Shown here: positions 36,004 to 46,984 of the stretch, piece by piece | How positions within the stretch are numbered: the stretch's first letter is position 1 | Layout of the letters: every line of letters begins with the position of its first letter | From: Holothuria scabra | Lineage: Eukaryota > Echinodermata > Holothuroidea > Aspidochirotida > Holothuriidae | Assembly: GCA_037179385.1 (NCBI GenBank) | Contig: CM074189.1 | Location: 21,525,020 to 21,589,019 of the forward strand | Reading direction: 5' to 3' | DNA length: 64,000 bases | Position numbers and translations under genes: made by a program | Notes under the pieces: generated by a model | Database searches by the model: none | What the model was told of the DNA's origin: nothing | What the model saw: only the letters and a program-made list of their open reading frames with translations

Positions 36004-37103
36004 CTAAAAATTGAAGTGAGAATGATGAGTTAGTAAGGTAGTTTCAAAGGGGTTCACCTGCCTCATTTATAACATTCTATGGTTTAATCAAGCAGTGCTC
36101 ACAGCCTTCTTTCCCATTGTGGGGCACTGTCTGTTTTCTGCAACTTGGGCCTTCTGTAAGAGAACAAGTGGTCTTCCACTATATCAAACATGCAGTTAGA
36201 ATGATGCAAGATTCAGTATTGCACTCTTGGGTTTTAATTCAATAGCTAATAGCTATATTAACTAAAGCTGCTTCCTAGTGTGCAACTGTGGATCACTTGC
36301 ATTAACTCTCTCACTGTGCATTATCCCGTACTAATGCACCGTCTATCATTGTTTCACCCTTTTCTACCATTGTCCATGGTCAGTGACAAACACAAACTCA
36401 ATGTACAGACCAATGTCCTCTCTATTTCCAGGCAATAAATCATGTTATGCATCACGTGAATCCAGCTTAGAGTTTGATAATGAAAATGAATCAAGCCATG
36501 ACAGGGATTGGAAAAGTTAAAGTACTGACGTTAAAGTGAAATAAGTGAATTGGGAGATAAATCTGAGCAATTGAACAGTGGAATAAGAGCCTGCATGATG
36601 TTACTTTTTGGCCTACGGTAATTTCCATCAGGCTAGGTCTAGAACATATGCAACTGCAAGTCCCTGGGTTAGGCTGTGGACCTGGTAAGACAATCCAAAG
36701 TTATATCAAATGAAAGATTATGTTATACTGAACAACTTTTACGTATTAAATATTTTTACAGAAGGTACGTTCAAGAGATATCTAGGAATTACAATGAGAT
36801 ATCTAGGAATTACAATGAACAATCATCTTAATGGTACACATTTATAACTTGCCAAGACAGAGAAGTGAGGGGGGTACACAGTACATGACAGCCAAAGAGT
36901 TAACCTGTTATTGACTTCAACCTTATAGACAGTAAAAATTAATTCACTTTTATAATGACCGTAAATTTTCTTCTGCATCTAAACAGGAAGTAGGTTCCTA
37001 TACCTAGACATAAATCTCATTCAATAAGCAGTTATAGTCCTGACATAAGTTTTATGAGAGTTTACACTCTGAAATAAAACTGTAAGACATTAAAGTAACT
37101 CAC
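36004..37103. other. Intron between E15 and E16
   Basis: About 1.1 kb of AT-rich intron. A short direct repeat, AGATATCTAGGAATTACAATGA, is seen as two adjacent copies of its 20-base core near 36,776-36,818. Otherwise nothing recognised. Confidence 0.5.
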
Positions 37104-37229
37104 AAAGACATGTCCTTCTGTTGGCTCCCAATTCCATATTGGCTGGACAAGTACACTCAAAACTGCCATAGGTGTTAATACAAGTGTGAGAGCATGGTGA
37201 CCTTGGTATGGATACACACTCATTGATAT
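37104..37229 (-). CDS. Exon E15: calcium-binding EGF module
   Basis: 126 bases, 42 residues, acceptor ggacag, donor gtgagt. D-I-N-E-C start; cysteines at 5, 13, 17, 26, 28 and 41. CINTYGSFECTC fits the beta-hydroxylation consensus. Confidence 0.93.
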
Positions 37230-37509
37230 CTGTCCAAGAAAATATATACAATGACAGACTTACATATGAAAAATATACAAAAAATACCATTCCAGGTTAG
37301 GAAAATCTCCTCTAAAACCAATCAGTCCCTCCTCACACTTGATCCCTACCAACAGTAGATCTTGTCAATGTGGATCAATGAAAATGCGTACAATGTCAGA
37401 TTTAAACATGATGCTGAATGTTTCATCATGCATCACTTATGGTGCAAAGGAAAATACTAAAATGGTGTTTTATTATCAACTTTTATGAAATGATAGTTAG
37501 AAATATTAC

Positions 37510-37605
37510 CTTGCAAACATGTCCTCCCTGTGAATCCAGCTGGACAGAGACACATACCGTTCTGACATGACGCATTGTTGGCACAAGGAGGATTGCAGGG
37601 TACCT
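37510..37605 (-). CDS. Exon E14: short EGF-like module
   Basis: 96 bases, 32 residues, acceptor atttcag, donor gtaata. Cysteines at 4, 8, 14, 19, 21 and 30. CANNASC fits the O-fucose consensus and contains an N-A-S sequon; CPAGFTGRTC fits the EOGT consensus. Only 280 bases above E15, the tightest pair in the window. Confidence 0.93.
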
Positions 37606-38435
37606 CTGAAATAAAAAAAAAAGAACAATACTTTACATGGCAGGTCTCTAGCAAAAGAGAACATTGTAAATTTGTTTTTTGAATTTGTTTTACCTGTCTG
37701 TATTTATAGTCTTTCACTATTTTGTGTCTTTTAGTGTCTTTATATATCTGTATGTGTCTTTATGGGTTTTAAGTGTTTACTTTAGGAGACGAAATGACAT
37801 CCAATTGCTTGTCTGGACAGTCAATGAAGATTCTGATGTCTAACATCTTAACAATACAATAGCATGACACCTCGGTATAAATAGAACAAAGGGATCCCAT
37901 GGTATCTACATAACAAAGGAGAAAATTACATCAAAAGTTATATTTCTCCATGTATTAAGTTGAAATTTTCCAAGAGGCATCCCCCATCACCTTATAACAA
38001 AATGACAATGTATACATTATATTATCAGCAACATAGTTTATGAGAGAAAGCAGCTGATTACGGTTTATTTTCAAAAGTGTGCTTATTCTTAAAGATCTCA
38101 TTTGATTTTGTTCATCAATATCTGTTATTTGTGTAAATAACTGAATTGAATTCAAATTACATTTTGTGTAAAAAAACATCAAATACCAAAGTGATCTGAG
38201 GAGCCATTTTGCACAAATTCCAGGAATAAGTGAAAAATATTGTCAAATGATTGTCAGGAGTCATTCCTGAAATTAGCATGACAGGATACACAAATTCTGC
38301 CCTCAAACAACACTTTGCCAGGTGGCTATCATACAAACATAAACCGACTTTGGAAAAAATTTAGGTGACCTAACCCAGCTGCAGTTCCATCATAACTCAG
38401 TGCCATCCTCTCATTTTTCTGCTCTACTTTCATAC

Positions 38436-38558
38436 CTGTGCAAGTGTGGCCATCGTCATTAAGACTGGACCCTGGTGGACAGAAGCACACATAACTCCCT
38501 GGTGTGTTTCGGCAAATGGAGTCACAGTTGCCATTGTTAATAGAGCATTCATTCACAT
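38436..38558 (-). CDS. Exon E13: calcium-binding EGF module
   Basis: 123 bases, 41 residues, acceptor catcag, donor gtatga. D-V-N-E-C start, six cysteines with the last at 40, and CRNTPGSYVCFC fitting the beta-hydroxylation consensus. Confidence 0.93.
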
Positions 38559-39272
38559 CTGATGATTAAGTGAAAGAAAAAAGAAAGTAAAACACTACAG
38601 CCTTTCAACCCTTGACTGTTGTTCCACTATATTCTTAAAAGAAAATATTGCGTTTGTATTACGGAAATGACTCTTATCTTTAAAACCAATATTTATATTT
38701 TCCATGTATGGTAGATTATTTAAAATAAGGCAGTGAATACGTAGTACCCTTATTTCAAAGAAATTAATTTTTCACAGACAGAAACTCAGTAATTTGTTGC
38801 TAAAGAGTAATAATTTGTTCACTTAAACTTTCAAAAACTGAATGATGCAACTTCCCTATTTCAACGCATTATGTTTTGAGGAAATAAAGTTATTGGTTAG
38901 GTGCAATGATAAGACAAATTAGTTGAATGAATGTTTAATCTATTTTCAGGGCTTGACTTTAAACAGGTCACTATTATCAGATGCTACTACTGAAATGGAA
39001 AATTGGAATATATCCTGTAAAATGTTACACTAGAGTGGGTCATACAGCTGAACTTCAACCAGCATTCAAATGTGTATCAAAACACATACTATTATCACCG
39101 TCCCACACTAACACATGAAAAAGTTCACACTAGGCAGTTTTGTGTACTAGGATGTGCAAAAGTGACAAACCCTCTTCAATGTAGCACAAGAATATCATGC
39201 AAGGTACACCCTTCATTGGTACACTAGAATATGTCATAGTGCACAGCTTCACAAAGATGTTGTAATCCTTAC
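38559..39272. other. Intron between E12 and E13
   Basis: About 710 bases of AT-rich intron with no feature recognised. Confidence 0.5.
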
Positions 39273-39368
39273 CCATCTGACATGATGTTCCAGTGAATCC
39301 TGGTGGACACACACACCTGCCGCCCTGACAAGCCCCACCATGCATGCAAATAGGAAAACAATTTATTT
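39273..39368 (-). CDS. Exon E12: short EGF-like module
   Basis: 96 bases, 32 residues, acceptor ttttcag, donor gtaagg. Cysteines at 4, 8, 14, 19, 21 and 30; MHGGAC replaces the usual NGG. CPPGFTGTSC fits the EOGT consensus. The junction codon with E11 is A|AA, lysine. Confidence 0.92.
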
Positions 39369-40025
39369 CTGAAAAAACAATATCACAATAACTTTATTTA
39401 ACAGGCAAGTATAGAGAGGGGAAAGGAGTAATACAAATATCCTGAGAAGGATGAAATGAGAGCTATTGAAATTAATTTTGAATTATACTGTACCAAAATA
39501 TTCTCTGAAATCACTGCTCTACCCGAAGAATCTGGTCACTACTCGATAAGCAGCTGTGAATGATGCATTGACCAACACACTTTTAATGTACAATCCGCAA
39601 TACAGTACTTACACAGCAGTACGCTTATGTTCTGTATGCAGGAACTGTTCTTCAATGTTCATCAGTTTTGATGCTATGATGTAAATTGTTTAGATCGGAA
39701 ATTTATTTCAGCGCAAAAACATAATATATACGGGAACAGCCACGAAATTGGTATATTGGCAAAATTTAATGTTACACTTATTTTGGCCATAATTTTTTAA
39801 AGAATAAGCAGGATTTGAACTTGCGACAGGCTTAGCTGACTAAGATTGTACTTGCCCGCACTAATGTTCAGGCTAACAGGCTTACACTAATTTCAAACCC
39901 TGCCGCCCAACCGGCTTAAGTCTAGAATATAAGATAGGACATTCATTAATAGAAAAACAACTTTTTCACTTGTTTAGTTGTACGAGTCTTGAAGTGTATT
40001 GTTTTAATTTTATGACATGACTCAC
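39369..40025. other. Intron between E11 and E12, tRNA-like scrap
   Basis: About 650 bases. On the minus strand near 39,800-39,830 lies GCAAGTTCAAATCCTGC, a box-B-like sequence, with a weak box A partner. It is best read as an old SINE head, not a tRNA gene. Confidence 0.35.
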
Positions 40026-40148
40026 TGCTACAGCTCCTCCCATCAGCATTGAGAGAGGAACCATGGGGACAAACACACTGATAGCTGCCAAAGTTATTAC
40101 GGCATTCAAATTCACAATGACCATCAATCTGACGACATTCATCAATAT
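40026..40148 (-). CDS. Exon E11: calcium-binding EGF module
   Basis: 123 bases, 41 residues, acceptor cttacag, donor gtgagt. D-I-D-E-C start; cysteines at 5, 12, 16, 25, 27 and 40. CRNNFGSYQCVC fits the beta-hydroxylation consensus. Confidence 0.93.
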
Positions 40149-41206
40149 CTGTAAGGTAAAAAAGAAGAAATGTTTTTAAAAAGTGCACATGAGGGTCTCT
40201 TTTTATTAAGTCAGCTTTTCTACTCTATTTGTAATTTAACAAAGGTCAAAGGGATGCTGTGCTTCTCTGCTACGCCCCACACCAGTATTTGCATAACCCC
40301 AAATTCAGGCAAATTGCAAAAATTGTAGGTAACTTTCAAGCAAATTGTAAACAAATTGAGATCAGACTTGAAGAAAATTTGGGGAAAATATTGAAGAAAT
40401 TCAATAAACTTGGTTAAAAGTGAAGATTTCAACAAATTAAGAAGACTTGCACAAGGCAGTCTTGGAAAACTTTTACTCGATCACAAGTTAGAATACTGTC
40501 ACATACCAACTAATCACACCCTTGCATTAGGGTAGCGTTTTATTTAGTTTTAATAATGATGACTGCATACAATGCAAGTGCAAAAGAGAGTTGTTTATGT
40601 TATGAGAAATCTTCATGTTTCTAAATTGCAGTCCTCTATGACTGTATGCCAAGTACCTTACTTACCTTCTCTTATTTCTCCACAAGGTATCTTTCATATT
40701 ATCTCAGAACTTAACTATTACAAATTGTATACCAACCAGTTTAGGTAAAAAAAATATTCACATTTGACGAGAAAAACTACTGTCACATGGTTTTGAAGAG
40801 CCAATCATAAATCAGAACAGTCTACTACACAATTCAGGTTGATGTGCCTTTATTTCCCCCAAGTTGTAACATTAAACCCACTGAAGTCTCTACAACACAA
40901 CATGACTCGTAAAGGTTGCTAATTGTAAGCCTTGTATACAATGATCAGTACAAGAACGGAATTGTCTGCAATCATACACCATCTGGGTCAAATATGTGCA
41001 CTCAATCGTAATTCCAACTTCTAGCAAAAAAATTTCAATACTTACTCTACCTCCAAGTAAAAATGCTTTGACTATTTGTCTATGGGTTATTGGAATACTC
41101 AACTGTCAGGTATAATTTTCAAGACAATGACACAAAAGGTTCCACAACCTTTCTAACCACTCACCCACCCACCCCCCACTGTTTAAAAGAAAATGATAAT
41201 ATTTAC
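40149..41206. other. Intron between E10 and E11
   Basis: About 1.06 kb of AT-rich intron. A piece near 40,770-40,860 (CTGTCACATGG, AGCCAATCATAAATCAG) may be a fragment of the 8,658-8,893 MITE family. No exon found. Confidence 0.4.
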
Positions 41207-41311
41207 CAATAGAGCAGGATACACCAGTTAAACCAGGCGGACACTGACATACTCCAGCAACACAGTCACCACCATTGGCACACATAGGCTGGCAAAGGCT
41301 AGGCTCTTCCG
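41207..41311 (-). CDS. Exon E10: short EGF-like module
   Basis: 105 bases, 35 residues, acceptor ttttacag, donor gtaaat. Cysteines at 7, 11, 17, 22, 24 and 33, after a short acidic lead P-E-E-P-S. CPPGLTGVSC fits the EOGT consensus. First short EGF in gene order; the junction codon with E9 is C|CG, proline. Confidence 0.92.
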
Positions 41312-41383
41312 CTGTAAAATACAATGTTTAAAGTCATTGTTTTTTCATACAATTACTCTAATATTATCGGAGAATTCATGCTG

Positions 41384-41745
41384 TGACACTGCCTCTTAGG
41401 AGAGCAACATAGACACCACAGTAGATCAAAGGTGGTGTGGGGTGTACCTGGTACCTGAGTTTGTTACTTGATCTGTGCCCTCAAATAAGCTAAGCTTTCA
41501 TTGTGTTTACACTGCATGAAAAGCAATTAACACATTCTTGACTGGCCTGTTAGTTTACACCACATGTTACATAACTTTGGTGTGTTTTCATATATCCATA
41601 ACTGTGAATCAATTAATCAGATGTAAAGCCTGACTATATCAAGTGTGCTTGTATTGGGCTTCATTTCCATCCTCGTGAGATAAGAGGTAATCAGGCAGAG
41701 AGAGAGGATGTAACAAAAAGTAAGAAGGAACATTTCGTCATGTTT
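41384..41745. repeat. Shared intron segment, copy without a nearby exon
   Basis: Similar along about 330 bases to 46,370-46,692 and 47,838-48,150: GTAGATCAAAGG-GTGTGGGGTGTA, then TTGTGTTCACACTGCATGAAAAGCAAT-like and AAGTAAGAAGGAAC sequence. In the other two places the segment directly follows an EGF exon; here the sequence above it holds none. Confidence 0.7.
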
Positions 41746-41995
41746 AGTAACAACTATTAGATCATCACTCTGACATTCTCAGCATAAAAACAGTAACTAA
41801 TATTTGGTAGTATTACCCAATAGCCAGGATTTGGTAGATAATAACTCTGGTATTCCAGTTTTGACAGAAGTCAAAATGTGTGGATATTTTTTACTATGTT
41901 CTCCACATACAAAATAGCAGTTTTCAGTCAGTTATTTAAACACGGTTTAACCACACATCATCACCAATGTGTTATGTATAGCATCAACTGTGGTC

Positions 41996-42560
41996 TTAAA
42001 GGGAAGGTTTAAGCAAAAATTTAATTTCATATGTGAAAGAGAAACCAAAACTACATAGTGTGGTGAAAGTTCCATTTAAATCTGACATGTAGTTCTCGAG
42101 ATATCAGTAAATGAAGTCAGTAGATTTGTGTTCCAAAGTGAGTTTGAGGGCAGCAGAGCTTATATCACTTCCTCACATTGACAAGGAATGCTTTGTTTCC
42201 CTTTGTTTTATTAGACTTTTGTGTTGACCTTGAAGTTAACTGGAATAGGACCTCCCTGTGGGGGATGCAAAGTTTTTATAGTTCTCATGCCACTTAGGCA
42301 ATCACATTTTAATAATTTGGGTTTTTTGAGGAGAAAATCAACTCTAAAGTTTAAAGAAAAACAAAAGACTGTGCACTAATGTGGGGATATGATTTCATAT
42401 GTGCTTGCTTCAAGTTCATTTTTTGTTGAAAATGTGAAACCTTTACGTGCTCATATCTTGAGAACTACACATCGAATTTCAATGCGAATTTCACCAAAAT
42501 GCTTAGAATAAGTACCCCTCTGACATACCAAATCCTGTAATGACCTTAAACCCCTTTTAA
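41996..42560. mobile_element. TTAA-flanked foldback element, third copy
   Basis: TTAA at 41,996-41,999 and 42,557-42,560. Left arm has TAGTTCTCGAGATATCAG, right arm the near complement CTCATATCTTGAGAACTA. It shares interior sequence, in inverse orientation, with 16,433-16,908 (for example GACAAGGAATGCTTTGTTTC). Confidence 0.68.
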
Positions 42561-43238
42561 GTACAGTTCAAACACAGTGCAAGTCCTTCACCTAAGTTGC
42601 CTCTTACTACATGCCGGAAATACCATGGGCATTTTCTACTAATGCAAGTCTACAAGGGCCAGTGAATCTTTAGTGGATTTTAACCGCTACGTACACGGCA
42701 ATACCATCTATTAAAGTGGATCATAACCGATATTCTCAGCACACAACAGTGCATAATTCCTTGTATACCCATCATTTGGTGGATCATTATTCTGATTTTG
42801 TCAATTTCAACATTACTCAATAATAAGCAGATAGTTTTCTGATAATCTCAGCATACAAAATGTCTGAAGTGCATTTAAACTTAGTGAATATCAGTAGTAG
42901 CACCCAGACTTCAAAATAAGGGGTAGAATTTATTCTTCAATAAAAATCTTAGGGGGATATTCAATTTTTAAACAAGGTATTTTCAAAATCACCTGAACAT
43001 ATTGACAAGTAAAACAATGCAGGAATTTTCCTCCTAAAAATTTGCAGGAGTTTAGAAGCAAGTTATAATAATTGTGAAATTACTTACCTTAGGGGAAAAA
43101 CTGCTAAATAAATCATGTGGAGAACATTTACCAACTCAGTTTTACTGAAAAAGATATATTACATTTCACGACCAGAGAACTTTCTTATTCTTTCAAATAG
43201 TGAAATTCCTATAAAATTTGAAGAGCTATTATACTCAC

Positions 43239-43406
43239 GCCTAAAACAAGTGTGTCCATTACTTCGTAGTCTGTACCCTATGGGACATGCACAGTAGTAG
43301 CTACCAGGGGTGTTAACACAGCTATGACTGCATGTGTTAGTTCCTGTACACATTGGAGAACGGCACGGCAATGGAGCAGAGTTAGCAGGGCTACATTCAT
43401 CAACAT
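43239..43406 (-). CDS. Exon E9: enlarged calcium-binding EGF module
   Basis: 168 bases, 56 residues, acceptor catag, donor gtgagt. D-V-D-E-C start. Cysteines at 5, 15, 20, 26, 30, 39, 41 and 54: eight instead of six. The extra pair (15, 20) lies in a 15-residue enlargement of the first loop. The rest, with [12 protein letters not shown], is a normal cbEGF with the beta-hydroxylation consensus. The added pair could form a fourth disulphide. Confidence 0.92.
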
Positions 43407-43742
43407 CTATGGTAAAAAGAAAATGTAAACAAAATGGTTAAAACTTATACATGAAAAGAGGTAAGCATTTAAAAAATCAATAACAAACGTAACGTTTCCA
43501 GGTTAGCTTTAAAAGAGTTCAATCTCAGCCTTGAAAGGCTGTCCTTCAATGACAGGTGAGGACAAAAGTAAAAGAAGCCTATTTCCCTTATGAATTACAA
43601 CTAAACTGTGGGTGGTTAACCAACTCAAAAGCTAAAACAATATATCTTTTGGGAAGCCAGGTCAGACGCAAACACCATGAAAGGCTCTTGGGCGAAAGAC
43701 CCACCTTACTTTGATGTGGCCAGGAATCAGCATGAATCTAAA

Positions 43743-43850
43743 GGTTGCTGAGCTTCACTGCTGCAATGTCATTACCTCTGTTGAGCTTCAATGCTGCAAT
43801 ATCACTACCTTTGTTGAGCTTCATTGAGGCAATATGCCACTATCTTTGCT
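43743..43850. repeat. About 35-bp tandem repeat, three copies
   Basis: Diverged copies of GTTGAGCTTCA-TGCTGCAATATCACTACCTTT in the intron between E8 and E9. Confidence 0.7.
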
Positions 43851-44490
43851 GAGGTTAATTTAAGGTGGATTTAGCAGCACACCAACACAAATGTATTATA
43901 TAGTGTCAGCTAGACAGAGTAAAGCAGGTAAGTTCAAATACAGATTCAATACACTTCAAGTTTGGTTTCAAATCTGGTGGAAAAAAGATTAACAACTCCC
44001 CTATAATCACTAGTTACAACAAGGGGAAATACTGTGGGCATATTCTCACAGTGCTAGAAACAAATAGCACGATTCAGCTATCTCAAGTGGACCACTCTAA
44101 TTCCAGAATCTATCGCAAACTTTTTGTTCAGTATACTTAAATCAAAAGGGGTTTCACCCCTTTTAAGATTGTTTGCTCAATAATGCAAGCTTGTTTATAA
44201 AAATGATTACCTATTACAATAAAAGAGATGAGCTGTAGCTGGAAAAAAACCTTTTTCTCAGGCATGATGAAATCCAGCCAGATGCTCTCCATATAACACC
44301 TTCACGGTTGCTTAAGTGAAGTGTAAATAACGCTCTCAGCTCCCACTGACCACTCTGCTCATTGACTGACTTCACTGAGATAACAGCACAAAGCTTCCTT
44401 ATGTAGTCACACTATGTCTCTATGGAGAAGAGTCTTCTGGCACCCTATCTGCAATTTCATGGTCCACTGAGCCAGGGAGTCTTTCTCTTA

Positions 44491-44924
44491 GAGTGTGTTC
44501 CCACTTGAGAACGACCAGGCGATCAGATCCGGTTCAGACCCCGCGCAGGCGATCAATTTGCAAGTGGGAACGCTCTCGTTCCCCGGATCAGATCCCGAGA
44601 GCTTGATCGCCCCTTCGGGGAGGATCAGACCGCGCGCAGGCGATCAAGAAAACAAGTGGGAACACAACGGGGGATCAGGGTGACCCGAGATCAATGACGT
44701 ACTTCCGCAGTGAAGCTCCTCACGCCACACAAACGCGTGTAAACAAGCCTGACCTGCACACATAATTTCAATGAAACAACTTCCTGTTACTTGAACTGGA
44801 GGAGGGAATCAGATCTCGCGCAGGCGATCAAATGGGAACACTCATGCGGTTGGTCACAAACTTTTCCAGTTGATTGAGCTTGGGGCGATCAACATGGGGG
44901 GATCAAGTGGGAACGGGGCCTTTA
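44491..44924. mobile_element. CpG-dense TIR element with internal GCGATCAA repeats
   Basis: Ends GTGTTCCCACTTGA (44,495-44,508) and TCAAGTGGGAAC (about 44,903-44,914) are inverted copies. The 430-bp interior is much richer in G, C and CpG than the intron around it and repeats GCGATCA-type and CAAGTGGGAAC motifs several times. Its open frame on the plus strand has no recognised domain. Confidence 0.72.
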
Positions 44925-45529
44925 TGCGCAATTAGATAAGTGGAAATACCCTGCAAAAGGCCTCAAAATCCGGGTTTTTGGAGCATCAGAGGAGTTAGCC
45001 TAATGTAATGTTGGATCAAATTTCCTATTCAATTCCTGCAGCATATAAACCCCCCAACCCAAAGGGATACCTTACACTAAGGTGAAATACTTGGTAACCT
45101 GTAGAATATTTCAATCCTTCAATCCTTGAGACAGCTACATGTGAAATCATACTGCCAAAATGTTCATGTGTTTGAATTCAAGGGGAAATAAGAGTTTGAC
45201 AGGGAATGTTAACCTTTTGTTCCCGCACCCAGTTCTTCTTTTGTGTAATTACTTCCTAACCTGAATCAATAAACATTGAAGCGGTCTTTCAAGAAACAAG
45301 AAATGTTAATTCTGTGTTAATTCCTGTTGGCTGGGAATTTTGAAATTTTATTCGGATAACAAAATTTCACACAAAAACAAAACTAGACAGCCTCATCCAT
45401 ACGATGACCAATCACTTTAGACCAGACAGATCATTTTATGTTATCTTTAACTCAATGTATGATTGCTGTGCAGAATTAAGGTTATCAAAAACTTGTAAGA
45501 ACAAATTCTGATTGCCCCTTTAATCTTAT

Positions 45530-45705
45530 AGGTTAGATTAGATGGAGTTATATAGCCCAGTTTCGAACATATCGGTTCAAATTGAGCCAACCACGGCCTT
45601 TTTTGCAGTTGTGGCTCACTGGCTTGTTTTCCCTACTCTATTGCTTATGCTGAGCATCACGCACAACCACAATAGGTTCCATTTTTTAGAGTCTTTGGTC
45701 TTATA
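45530..45705 (-). mobile_element. SINE, minus strand, head incomplete
   Basis: Plus-strand TTAGATTAGATGGAGTTATA, CCCAGTTTCGAAC, GTTGTGGCTCACTGGCTTG and ATTGCTTATGCTGAGCATCA match 56,997-57,240. It ends close to the E8 donor side. Confidence 0.7.
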
Positions 45706-45786
45706 CGTTAGGGGGCTTACTCATCAAATATTTCAACTTGTAACTGTGTTGAATGAACCTCAAAAAAGCGATACTTAAATAACTAC

Positions 45787-45987
45787 CTTCACATCTCTCA
45801 GGGGGTTCACGAGACATTTTGAATCCAATTGGGCACCTTTCACAGTCCTCACAGCTGTTAGAGATACAACTTCTCTGGTTTGTATGAAGTCTGAAACCTT
45901 CCCTGCATAAACAGTAGTAGCTTCCAAGGGTATTACGACAGCTGTGTTCACAACCACCTAGATCTGGCTCTTCACATTCATCGATGT
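45787..45987 (-). CDS. Exon E8: calcium-binding EGF plus cysteine-rich extension
   Basis: 201 bases, 67 residues, the largest EGF exon here; acceptor atgcag, donor gtagtt. Residues 1-41 are a standard cbEGF (D-I-D-E-C; cysteines 5, 13, 17, 26, 28, 41). Residues 42-67 add four cysteines (46, 49, 52, 66) in [12 protein letters not shown], a compact C-x2-C-x2-C cluster. It may be a truncated second EGF or a small independent disulphide module; I do not recognise the family. Confidence 0.92.
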
Positions 45988-46369
45988 CTGCATTTTGAGA
46001 AGTCAAAGGTCCCAAATACTGTTAACATATGCCCTTGCTGAAATTTTACATAACATATAGAATTTACTTCCATTTCCTAACAATTTTGTGGCACAATTAA
46101 ATGTTTGCCAAGAATTTAAGCAATTTTGCAGCAAATAGTAAGGCAAACTTTCAGAATCAAAATGAAAAACTTAAAACCCATAGTCCTTTCAAAATGTTCC
46201 TTGCTTAAAAATATGATTTGGGCTAAAGAAAGAACATGAAATGACCATCAAAATCAAACCAAGATTATTAATACATCTGGAAAATAACAGAAAGTTCTTA
46301 TTCAAAATTATTTGAAATCAGCATGCATTAGGGCTGTTCCTTTAGAATACAAAAAGATACCTCTCGGAT

Positions 46370-46692
46370 AAAAGATGTCGCAGGGTGTGACTGGTATCAG
46401 ACTTTGTTACATGATCTGTGCCCTCAAGTGACCTATGCCTTCATTGTGTTCACACTGCATGAAAAGCAATTAACACATACATCAATGGCCCGTTAGCTAA
46501 CTCCGAATGTTACATAACTTTTTGTTTATTTTGGTATAACTGCTACTGTTTATCAATTATAACAAGATGTGAAATCTTGACTGTATCAAAATTGTATGTA
46601 GTGTGTGCTTCACTTCCTCCCTGAGGTGATAAAATTGAATCGGGTGGAAACAGACCATGTTTCAAAATAAAAGAAGGAAAGTTTCATGATGT
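46370..46692. repeat. Shared intron segment just downstream of E7
   Basis: Similar to 41,384-41,745 and 47,838-48,150, and abuts the donor of E7. Shared blocks include TTACATGATCTGTGCCCTCAA and TTGTGTTCACACTGCATGA. Confidence 0.8.
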
Positions 46693-46695
46693 TAC

Positions 46696-46812
46696 CTTGG
46701 CAGGTTCTACCATCAGGACCTAAAGACATTCCACTTGGACAGCCACACTTAAAACCAGTTTGTGTGTTGAGGCACTGATGAGAACAGGTCTCTGGTCCAC
46801 ATTGGATCTCCT
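46696..46812 (-). CDS. Exon E7: EGF module with altered calcium motif
   Basis: 117 bases, 39 residues, acceptor attcag, donor gtaaca. It starts E-E-I-Q-C where cbEGFs have D-[IV]-[DN]-E-C. Cysteines at 5, 10, 14, 23, 25 and 38. CLNTQTGFKCGC keeps the beta-hydroxylation consensus. Calcium binding may be weaker, which is inference. Confidence 0.9.
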
Positions 46813-46984
46813 CTGAATATTAAAAGAAAATCAAAACTATAATTTGAAAGAATAGCCTGAGAGGAGTTGCCATTGCCATAGATAGTGTGAGGGGGAGGGG
46901 GTGGAGGGAAGGGGGAATGTTGAATGGGTGGAGAGGGGGGAATGTTGCAATAGGCAATGCCACCTTCAAATTTTACTCATTAAT

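Noticed and set aside
39795..39925. tRNA-like sequence between E11 and E12
   Set aside because: The box-B-like segment lacks a good partner box A and acceptor stem.
44495..44683. Plus-strand frame of 62 codons in CpG-rich DNA
   Set aside because: It lies wholly within the TIR element; the composition makes long frames likely and no domain is seen.
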